In this document: positions 1 to 5,099 of the stretch, piece by piece
How the letters are laid out: every line of letters begins with the position of its first letter
How positions within the stretch are numbered: position 1 is the first letter of the stretch
Origin: JBKQWK01 sp052139595
Lineage (GTDB): Bacteria > Actinomycetota > Thermoleophilia > UBA2241
Length of the DNA stretch: 7,476 bases
Assembly: GCA_052139595.1 (NCBI GenBank)
Contig: JBKQWK010000021.1
Coordinates: 1 to 7,476 of the forward strand
Direction: 5' to 3'
Program-made: the position numbers and the translations under genes
The notes under the pieces: generated by a model
Told to the model about the DNA's origin: nothing
The model's input: only the letters and a program-made list of their open reading frames with translations
Database searches by the model: none

Positions 1-17
1 TCATAACCATAGGTCCA

Positions 18-443
18 TTAAGGAATATAGCCTTTTAGTTTGCTTTCGATAAAGCGCGGATTCTCGGCATTGGCGATCATTACCAGGCCATCAATTAACA
101 TTTCGCGCCTCACTAGTTGCTGCATCATGATCATTTTTAACTTGCCCGCGATCGGCAAGTACACGAGGTTTGCCAATCCAACCCCGTATAGAGTGGCAAT
201 AAATGCAACCGCAATTCCCGCGCCCAGTTTTGAAGGATCGCCCAACGTTTGCATCACATGAATCAAACCCAATACCGCACCCATAATACCGATTGTCGGC
301 GAGTATCCGGCAGCGGCCTCCCACACCCGCGCACCCTCCCACCGCACACCCTCGTAGGCGCTCACATCGACTTCCAGCACTTCGCGTATTTTTTCCGCGC
401 TGTTTCCATCCACCAGCAATTGCAGCCCCTTGGCAACAGCCAT
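18..443 (-). CDS. motA: Flagellar stator protein MotA/PomA, N-terminal half missing
   Basis: This is the C-terminal half of a MotA-family stator protein, the inner-membrane subunit that with MotB forms the ion channel driving flagellar rotation. The 141 readable residues start inside the cytoplasmic domain (KGLQLLVDG at 5-13, then a helix ending near 30). Next comes the conserved WEAAAGYSPTIGIMGAVLG stretch (41-59, third membrane helix, with Pro49 in the place of the functionally important proline of this helix). The fourth helix covers about 73-98 and ends in LPIAGKLK, followed by a short cytoplasmic tail. Full-length family members have roughly 250 residues, so the first two helices and most of the loop are absent. 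The frame meets a stop just upstream of the ATG at 443, and no MotA-like sequence continues there. The ATG is therefore probably accidental and the gene is cut at about 434. Downstream, at 10-8 on the minus strand, an ATG close to the stop could begin motB, the usual partner, but only three codons remain. Confidence 0.85.
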   Translation of the reverse strand: MAVAKGLQLLVDGNSAEKIREVLEVDVSAYEGVRWEGARVWEAAAGYSPTIGIMGAVLGLIHVMQTLGDPSKLGAGIAVAFIATLYGVGLANLVYLPIAGKLKMIMMQQLVRREMLIDGLVMIANAENPRFIESKLKGYIP

Positions 444-807
444 TATCTTTCTCTTGACGACGGCACAGCCGAGTCACTTTCATCGCCTCAGCAGCGACGA
501 ACTGTGGATACATTGCGGCGGTGGTGTCACTCAGCTGCTGACGCTGCTGCCGGCTGGTCGCGCCGCCAGCGTTCTGCTCGGCAGTGCGCTGCAGGTGGCG
601 CACAATAGAGGCTATCAATCCCAGGCGGTCGTGTCCGCCGGTGACTGGCAAGCGGCACGTGTTGTCGCCGGCGCTGTCGACTGGAGCTTGGTGTCGTGTG
701 TCGTGTCACCCGGCTTTGCCTACGCCGACTTCGAATTGGCCGCTCGCGACAGCTTGCTCGCCGCCTATCCGGCCGTAGCGAGCGACATAATCGAACTCAC
801 CAGATAG
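430..807 (+). CDS. Cupin_5 (DUF985) family protein, N-terminus missing
   Basis: The translation matches the C-terminal three quarters of the Cupin_5/DUF985 family, small single-domain beta-barrel proteins of uncertain function. The family signature is clear when numbered from the TTG at 430: ATAIIFLL (2-9), the metal-site-like HFHRLSSDELW (16-26), VVSAGDWQAAR (67-77), and PGFAYADFEL (94-103) near the end. His16, His18 and Glu24 are candidate metal ligands. Family members normally begin about 45-50 residues earlier with a motif rich in Pro, Gly and Tyr (typically HPEGGYF). That part is missing here, because upstream DNA is motA on the other strand. The TTG at 430 has no ribosome binding site and is unlikely to be a true start, so the gene is broken or joined to foreign sequence. 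The 3' end is intact with a TAG stop. Biochemical role is unknown; family membership is confident from motifs, but intactness is not supported. Confidence 0.75.
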   Translation: MATAIIFLLTTAQPSHFHRLSSDELWIHCGGGVTQLLTLLPAGRAASVLLGSALQVAHNRGYQSQAVVSAGDWQAARVVAGAVDWSLVSCVVSPGFAYADFELAARDSLLAAYPAVASDIIELTR

Positions 808-1004
808 GGTTGCAGTGAGGCAGCGTAAGCCGACAGACGCGAGACACGCGATCGCCGCAAAACCGAATGTCAGGAGCGAAGCGGAACCTCAATCGCGACG
901 CCGCATCTGGGTGCTGGGTTGACCATGGTGACTCCGTCTTGAATCCATCACGCTGCCGGGATTATTGTCAATCATCATCCATCGGAGACGAAGAGGGGTA
1001 GACG

Positions 1005-1373
1005 ATGCCGCGAGCGCTCAATGCAGACGAAAAATTGCGGTACCCGTGGGCAACGCGAATCAACGACTACGTGCCCGTAGGTCCGGTGCGCCGGGCGGCG
1101 ATGATTATTGCCGGAGTTGGTTTCGGTCTCTTCCTGCTGGTGGCGATTGTCTTCTTTGTTGGCGGCAAGCACTTACATCTCGCCCATGGCATACCGCAGA
1201 CGGGGCTTGCCTGGGCGACCTACGGGCCGGCCATTTTGCTCATTCTGGCAGCCGCTGTTCTTGGTCTGGTCACCTTCGCGCAGGCAATGGCCAAGAGTGC
1301 GCGCACGCCGATGCTGTGGTCGCTGATCGCCGTCTTGCCGGCCGTGCTGTGGGTGTTGCTGGTGCTGCGCTGA
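1005..1373 (+). CDS. Small three-helix membrane protein, unknown function
   Basis: This encodes 122 residues that I do not recognise. The N-terminal 30 residues are polar, with several charged residues and an NDYVPVGPVRR stretch. Three hydrophobic segments follow at about 31-54, 70-96 and 102-121, and the protein ends only one residue after the last helix. It has no obvious signal peptidase site, metal motif or catalytic signature. The ATG at 1005 is preceded by a purine-rich GAAGAGGGG (989-997), a good ribosome binding site, and this supports the start. Overlapping frames give arginine-rich, low-complexity translations, whereas this one has a sensible membrane-protein composition. It stands alone between the broken cupin gene and the ornithine operon, on the same strand as both but separated by about 200 and 590 bases. 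No functional link to ornithine breakdown can be shown. Upstream promoter-like elements (near 939 and 963) are too weak to call. Confidence 0.6.
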   Translation: MPRALNADEKLRYPWATRINDYVPVGPVRRAAMIIAGVGFGLFLLVAIVFFVGGKHLHLAHGIPQTGLAWATYGPAILLILAAAVLGLVTFAQAMAKSARTPMLWSLIAVLPAVLWVLLVLR

Positions 1374-1383
1374 GCGCCGGCAC
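1362..1383 (+). terminator. Possible hairpin at the end of the membrane-protein gene
   Basis: GTGC-T-GCGC, a three-base TGA loop, then GCGC-CG-GCAC forms a short GC-rich stem with a bulge that spans the stop codon of the upstream gene. There is no run of T after it, so it is not a standard intrinsic terminator. It may simply reflect the GC-rich composition. Confidence 0.15.
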
Positions 1384-1887
1384 GGGTCGCCGTGGTCGTG
1401 TGCACATCGTGTAGCGCGACCTACTGATGTGCCGGGCGGTTGACCGTCATCGCCGCCTGCCATAGAGTGCGACCGATGGCGACGTCGATCGGCCGCCGGC
1501 CGAGTCCGTCGCCAGCGCCGGTACGCTCAAGCGCACTGACCTGGAGGCGATGTGACCAACGAGATGTTGACGCTTTCGCCGGTGCAGGTCGATCAACCTC
1601 CGCCAGCCTCGCTCCTCTGACGCGACTCTTTGTGCCCAGGCGCGGCCGCTGACGTACGTCGATGGCCGGGAACCCTTGGGCCTAATAGTCGACGGTTTGC
1701 CTAGTCGCAGTTGTCTTACTGAGCAGAGTCTGCCTTGCGCCTGCGTTCGCTAATCTGGATCTGACATCTGCGACTGCGCGATGAGCGTGCGTGTTTGGCC
1801 GAACGTTTGGCTGACCGTTTGGCCGAGCGCCGTGGATATGTTTCGCGTCTGCTGCTACACGTGCGATCCGATGGCCCAAGTCCGTCC
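1374..1887. other. Intergenic stretch without a convincing gene
   Basis: About 500 bases lie between the membrane-protein gene and the promoter of the ornithine operon. No frame stays open with recognisable protein character over its length. Short coding-like pieces are present. One is an open frame after the TAG at 1463 that ends in TGA at 1553-1555. It overlaps a GTG at 1552, preceded by GGAGG (1543-1547), that opens only 22 codons. Another is an amphipathic helix-like stretch (LAERLADRLAERRGYVSRLL) in the frame that contains the tandem repeat. None has both a start and a sensible length. They could be remnants of a decayed gene, a leader region, or chance. I see no tRNA, riboswitch-like fold or mobile-element end here. 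Confidence 0.4.
1793..1828. repeat. Three tandem copies of a 12-base unit
   Basis: GTTTGGCCGAAC, GTTTGGCTGACC and GTTTGGCCGAGC follow each other without spacing. Nine of the twelve positions are identical in all three copies (GTTTGGC, then GA and the final C). The array lies about 60-95 bases upstream of the predicted -35 box of the ornithine operon. Read in one frame it encodes the four-residue unit LAER/LADR/LAER, so it could be a scrap of a helical coding sequence. As non-coding DNA, the spacing of about one helical turn (12 bases) would suit a row of activator sites. Confidence 0.75.
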
Positions 1888-1915
1888 TTGCCGTGCTTTT
1901 GCCGTCCGCTATACT
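1888..1915 (+). promoter_or_regulatory. Predicted sigma-70-type promoter of the ornithine operon
   Basis: TTGCCG at 1888-1893 and TATACT at 1910-1915 are separated by 16 bases. They match four and five of six positions of the standard -35 and -10 hexamers. Transcription would start near 1922, giving a 5' leader of about 40 bases before the ord start codon. This is the only good promoter-like pair I see between the upstream gene and ord. It is a prediction from sequence only. Confidence 0.5.
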
Positions 1916-1932
1916 TGCATATAGTGTATGCA
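1916..1932. promoter_or_regulatory. Palindrome over the predicted transcription start, candidate operator
   Basis: TGCATA and TATGCA form perfect six-base inverted arms around a five-base TAGTG spacer. The palindrome directly follows the predicted -10 box and covers the expected +1 site, the classic place for a repressor operator. No regulator gene lies in the window, so the binding protein is unknown. An AT-rich palindrome of this size can also arise by chance. Confidence 0.35.
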
Positions 1933-1950
1933 CTGACGTGTATTTCAAGT

Positions 1951-1957
1951 GGAGGAG
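1951..1957 (+). promoter_or_regulatory. Ribosome binding site that fixes the ord start
   Basis: GGAGGAG sits six bases before the ATG at 1964. A longer reading from GTG at 1949 would place this Shine-Dalgarno sequence inside the coding region and add five residues ahead of the Rossmann strand. The ATG at 1964 is therefore the better start. Confidence 0.8.
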
Positions 1958-1963
1958 ACTATT

Positions 1964-2977
1964 ATGATTAAAGTAGTGGAGTGGGGCACCGGCGAGATGG
2001 GGCAGGGACTGCTCAAGTTCATGCTCGACCGGCCGAAGGACATTGAACTGGCCGGCTGCATCGTCACCAACCCCGCCAAAGAGGGCAAGACGGTCGGCGA
2101 ACTGCTTGGTCGCCCGTGTGAGGTCACCATGACGACCGACTTTGAAAAGGTTCTCGCCGAGACGAAGCCTGACGTCGTCTGCATCAACACCCAGAGCAAT
2201 TTGCACGAGGTCACCAGCCAGATTGAGCCGGCAGTCAAGAGCGGCGCTAACGTCATCTGCATTGCCGAGAAACTCTCCTACCCCTGGGCCAGCGATCCCG
2301 ACTGGGCCGACCGCTTCGACGCGCTCGCCAAGCAGCACGGCGTCAGCATCCTGGGCACAGGCATCAACCCCGGTTTCATGCTTGACGCACTGATCGTCAT
2401 GTGGAGTTCGATCTGCCTGCGCATAGACAGCATTGAAGCGTCGCGCGTCAACGACCTTTCGCCGTTTGGCCCCACCGTCATGATCGGCCAGGGTGTGGGG
2501 ACCACGGTTGAACAGTTCAATCAGGGCGTTGCCGACGGCAGCATCGTCGGCCACATCGGCTTTCCCGAGTCGATCCACCTTATTGGCAAGGCTCTGGGCT
2601 GGAAGATCGATAGGATTGAAGAGACGCGCGAGCCGATCGTGACCGAGGTCGAGCGTTCGACGCCGCATGTGAAGGTGCCGGCGGGCTGGGTGGCCGGCTG
2701 CAAGCAGGTCGGTAAGGGCTACGTCAATGACGAACTCAAGATTCACCTGATTCACCCGCAGCAGATTCACCCCGAACTGGCCAACCAGGAGACCGGCGAC
2801 TACATCAAGATCATCGGCGATCCGATGGTCAATATGCAGAACAGTCCGGAGATCCCCGGTGGCAAGGGTACCTACGCCAGCACTGGTAACTACATCCCGC
2901 TCATGAAGGACGCCCGCCCTGGCATGTTGACCGTCGTCGACATGCCCCTGCCGCGCTTCCTCACTCCGAGCGTCTGA
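1964..2977 (+). CDS. ord: 2,4-diaminopentanoate dehydrogenase
   Basis: Ord carries out the NAD(P)-dependent oxidative deamination of (2R,4S)-2,4-diaminopentanoate to 2-amino-4-oxopentanoate and ammonia, the second step of ornithine breakdown after the aminomutase. The 337-residue protein has the length usual for the family. It opens with a Rossmann dinucleotide-binding strand and loop, VVEWGTGEMG (Gly8, Gly10, Gly13), as in dihydrodipicolinate reductase-like N-terminal domains. This is followed by the GCIVTNPAKEGKTVGELLG and CINTQSNLHEV stretches around the cofactor. GTGINPGFMLDAL (near 130) and NDLSPFGPTVMIGQGVGTTVEQFNQG (near 160-185) are typical of the Ord C-terminal catalytic domain. The ATG follows an excellent ribosome binding site. 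The stop is 16 bases before ortA, and the gene leads the operon behind a predicted promoter. A very long open frame on the opposite strand over this gene is a composition shadow. Function follows from family motifs and from the complete set of pathway partners downstream. Confidence 0.93.
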   Translation: MIKVVEWGTGEMGQGLLKFMLDRPKDIELAGCIVTNPAKEGKTVGELLGRPCEVTMTTDFEKVLAETKPDVVCINTQSNLHEVTSQIEPAVKSGANVICIAEKLSYPWASDPDWADRFDALAKQHGVSILGTGINPGFMLDALIVMWSSICLRIDSIEASRVNDLSPFGPTVMIGQGVGTTVEQFNQGVADGSIVGHIGFPESIHLIGKALGWKIDRIEETREPIVTEVERSTPHVKVPAGWVAGCKQVGKGYVNDELKIHLIHPQQIHPELANQETGDYIKIIGDPMVNMQNSPEIPGGKGTYASTGNYIPLMKDARPGMLTVVDMPLPRFLTPSV

Positions 2978-2993
2978 GGAATCCGAGGTAACC

Positions 2994-3320
2994 ATGGCTG
3001 ACGTCACTCGCGCCCACAAGGGCGAATGGGTCGAGATCGAACGCTTGATTCTCGACCCGAGCCAGCGTTCGAAGAACCTGCCGCCCGAGACGGCCGATAA
3101 GCCCTTGCTCATGTGGGTCAAGGGGTTTGCGGCGGCTGACGGCAGCGTGGGTGAGGAGATGACGGTGGAGACCGCGACCGGCCGGCTGGTGACCGGCCGG
3201 CTGGTCGCGGTCAACCCCGGCTACTTCCACACCTTCGGTCATCCCATCCCTGAACTCTCGCACGTCGGCTATGACTTGCGTGCTCGCCTCGCCGATTACC
3301 GTCAGGCAGGTGCCAAATGA
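2994..3320 (+). CDS. ortA: 2-amino-4-oxopentanoate thiolase, alpha subunit
   Basis: OrtA is the small subunit of the PLP-dependent thiolase that cleaves 2-amino-4-oxopentanoate with CoA to give acetyl-CoA and alanine. The protein has 108 residues, the usual size. Family features are the early WVEIERLILDPSQR (11-24), then PLLMWVKGFA (35-44), and a C-terminal GRLVAVNPGYFHTFGHPIPEL stretch that is highly characteristic of OrtA. It carries no catalytic lysine of its own; PLP binds on OrtB. The ATG at 2994 follows GAGG at 2985-2988 with five bases between. The stop codon overlaps the ortB start as ATGA, which fits coupled translation of the two subunits. A perfect 15-base tandem duplication (3176-3205) encodes TGRLV twice, but the total length is normal, so it is not an obvious insertion. 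Confidence 0.92.
   Translation: MADVTRAHKGEWVEIERLILDPSQRSKNLPPETADKPLLMWVKGFAAADGSVGEEMTVETATGRLVTGRLVAVNPGYFHTFGHPIPELSHVGYDLRARLADYRQAGAK
3176..3205. repeat. Perfect 15-base tandem duplication inside ortA
   Basis: GACCGGCCGGCTGGT occurs twice back to back and encodes TGRLV-TGRLV in frame. Each copy also contains the palindrome CCGGCCGG. The corresponding region of OrtA relatives has the same spacing with a degenerate repeat, as far as I can recall. Convergence of codons in a naturally repetitive peptide is thus more likely than a recent insertion. Confidence 0.8.
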
Positions 3321-4732
3321 CCGCCACCCGTTTTGACGAGATCACCGCTCGTCGCGGCGAAATCATGTTGCGCGCTCTGGGCATGGACTACAGCCGTTTC
3401 GAGCAGAGTCCGATCGCCTTCGACTACGAAGGCATGATGACTGATCACGGCTATTCGCTGACCGACATTCGTGCCATTCAGGCGGCGGCCGGTGTCGGCA
3501 ACACGCCGCTGCTCGAACTCAAGAACATGACCGACCTGGTGCGCTCCATGTCGCCGGCGGGCAGGGGTGCGCGCATCTTCGTCAAGGATGAAGCCGCCAA
3601 CCTGGCCGGTGCCTTCAAGGATCGGCGCGCCAGTATCAGCATTCACGTCGCCAAAGAGAAGGGTTACGCCGGCGTCATCGCGGCGACGTCGGGCAACTAC
3701 GGCGCCGCCGTCGCCAGTCAGGCGGCGCGCAACGACCTCAAGTGCATCATTTGCCAGGAGACCTACGATAGCCACAAGATCGGTCAGCCGGAGATTGTCG
3801 AGAAAGCGCGCATCTGCGAGGCCTATGGTGCCGAGGTCGTGCAAATGACGGTTGGCCCCGAGCTGTTCTTCCACATGCTCGAACTGCTCGACGACACCGG
3901 TTACTTCGCCGCTTCGTTGTACTCGAGCTTCGGCGTTTCTGGCATCGAGACGCTGGGCGCGGAGATCGCCGAAGAGATGAAGGTGACGACCGGCGACTAT
4001 CCAACGGCGGTCGTGATCACTCATGCCGGCGGCGGCAACACGACCGGCACGGCCCGCGGCCTCAAGCTCGCCGGCGCGACTGAAACGCAGATCATCAGCG
4101 CCTCAGTTGACCTCAGCGGCTTGCACATGGCCAGCGACCGCGACTTCAACCGCAAGAGTTTCACCACCGGTCACACCGGTTTCGGCGTGCCGTTTGCCAC
4201 CTGGCCCGACCGCGCCGATGTGCCGCGCAACGCCGCCCGACCGTTGCGATACATGGACCGTTATCTGACGATGACCCAAGGCGAAGTCTTTTACGTTACC
4301 GAGGCGCTGGTGAAGCTGGAGGGTCTTGAGCGTGGCCCTGCCGGTAACACGGCCATGGCGGCTGCTCTGTCGCTGGCGCGTGAGTTGCCGCGGGAGGCGA
4401 CCGTGGTTGTGCAGGAGACCGAGTACACTGGTGCCGGCAAGCATCACTGGGCGCAGCTCAACTTCGCCAAAGAGATGGGTGTTGAGGTGCGGTCTGGCGA
4501 CCCGCGCGAAAACAAGCCGGGCCAGGTCATCGTGATTCCCGAGCGGCCGGAACAGTTGCAAGCGGTCGACTTCGATCTCAACCGCATGCGCAAGTCGTAC
4601 ATTCGCAACGCGGTTGCGGCGGCACCGGCCGACTATGAGCCCACTGCCGCCGATATCGCCTTTCTCGCCGCCGACACGAACTGCACGGTCGAGAAGGCTG
4701 CCGGCTTCGCGGCAGAAGCACGGGAGGCGTAA
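3317..4732 (+). CDS. ortB: 2-amino-4-oxopentanoate thiolase, beta (PLP) subunit
   Basis: OrtB is the catalytic PLP subunit of the OrtAB thiolase, which performs CoA-dependent cleavage of 2-amino-4-oxopentanoate to acetyl-CoA and alanine. The 471-residue protein is a fold-type II PLP enzyme related to threonine synthase. After an N-terminal arm comes GVGNTPLLEL (59-68). The cofactor lysine lies in AGAFKDRR (Lys101), and SGNYGAA (125-131) is the loop that contacts the substrate carboxylate. HAGGGNTTGTARG (236-248) is the glycine loop that holds the PLP phosphate. A late RGPAGNTAMAAALSLARE segment and VVVQETEYTGAGKHHW are also typical of the family. The start overlaps the ortA stop by four bases (ATGA), and oraS begins four bases after its stop. 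An alternative reading as a plain threonine synthase is unlikely, because it is paired with ortA and flanked by ord and oraSE. Confidence 0.93.
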   Translation: MTATRFDEITARRGEIMLRALGMDYSRFEQSPIAFDYEGMMTDHGYSLTDIRAIQAAAGVGNTPLLELKNMTDLVRSMSPAGRGARIFVKDEAANLAGAFKDRRASISIHVAKEKGYAGVIAATSGNYGAAVASQAARNDLKCIICQETYDSHKIGQPEIVEKARICEAYGAEVVQMTVGPELFFHMLELLDDTGYFAASLYSSFGVSGIETLGAEIAEEMKVTTGDYPTAVVITHAGGGNTTGTARGLKLAGATETQIISASVDLSGLHMASDRDFNRKSFTTGHTGFGVPFATWPDRADVPRNAARPLRYMDRYLTMTQGEVFYVTEALVKLEGLERGPAGNTAMAAALSLARELPREATVVVQETEYTGAGKHHWAQLNFAKEMGVEVRSGDPRENKPGQVIVIPERPEQLQAVDFDLNRMRKSYIRNAVAAAPADYEPTAADIAFLAADTNCTVEKAAGFAAEAREA

Positions 4733-4736
4733 GCGT

Positions 4737-5099
4737 ATGGCACGCGAAGACACCTACCAGCAGGAGCGCGGCCATCTCGCCGGGCTCACAGACGAAGAAC
4801 TTGAAGCTCGCTTCTGGGCGCTGGCGCAGGAGGTTGTCGATCCTCTGGTCGATCTGGCGCGCAGTCATACCTCACCGTCGATCGAACGTTCGGTGCTCAT
4901 GCGTATGGGCCTCGACTCGCACACGTGCATGGCCATCGCCGGCGAGTGTGAGAAGCGCGACCTGCTCGGGCACGGCGCCGGCCACGTGGTGCTTCAGTGC
5001 AGCACCACGTGGGGCTGCTCCGTGCCCGAGGCCGCGCGCCGGCTCGCCGTCGGCGAGGGCTGGGACACCGTTGCGGCACAGTGGGGAGGGGTCGCATGA
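4737..5099 (+). CDS. oraS: D-ornithine 4,5-aminomutase, S subunit
   Basis: OraS is the small subunit of D-ornithine 4,5-aminomutase, which together with OraE moves the terminal amino group of D-ornithine from C5 to C4, giving 2,4-diaminopentanoate by an adenosylcobalamin radical mechanism. The protein has 120 residues, matching the known size of about 120. Typical stretches are HLAGLTDEELEARFW (13-27), VVDPLVDLA (33-41), TSPSIERSVLMRMG (45-58), LLGHGAGHVV (76-85) and a C-terminal WDTVAAQW (109-116). The ATG at 4737 follows GGGAGG (4722-4727). The frame is open further upstream inside ortB, but that extension is arginine- and proline-rich out-of-frame sequence and is not part of the protein. 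The stop overlaps the oraE start as ATGA, as expected for subunits made in equal amounts. OraS carries no cofactor-binding motif of its own; PLP and cobalamin both bind OraE. Confidence 0.93.
   Translation: MAREDTYQQERGHLAGLTDEELEARFWALAQEVVDPLVDLARSHTSPSIERSVLMRMGLDSHTCMAIAGECEKRDLLGHGAGHVVLQCSTTWGCSVPEAARRLAVGEGWDTVAAQWGGVA

Noticed and set aside
1..10. Start of motB on the minus strand just after motA
   Set aside because: Only three codons are visible. The usual motA-motB order makes it plausible, but the sequence cannot support it.
91..651. A 186-codon minus-strand open frame spanning the motA/cupin junction
   Set aside because: It is out of frame with the real MotA sequence and antisense to the cupin. 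Its composition (Cys, Gly, Arg) is not protein-like.
939..968. Weak -35/-10-like pair (TTGAAT and TATTGT) before the 1005 gene
   Set aside because: Only four of six matches in each box at 18-base spacing, which is close to chance for this length of DNA.
1440..1652. A 70-codon plus-strand open frame in the intergenic gap
   Set aside because: It has low-complexity Arg/Ser/Pro composition, no ribosome binding site and no family resemblance.
1682..3214. A 510-codon open frame on the minus strand opposite ord and ortA
   Set aside because: It runs antisense to two clearly recognisable enzymes. Its translation is rich in Asp, Arg, His and Ala without any family motif, as expected from high-GC codon bias on the opposite strand.
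4997..5095. A longer start for oraE at 4997 and for oraS at 4614
   Set aside because: The added residues are arginine/proline-rich out-of-frame sequence of the preceding genes. Good ribosome binding sites and family N-termini support 5096 and 4737.
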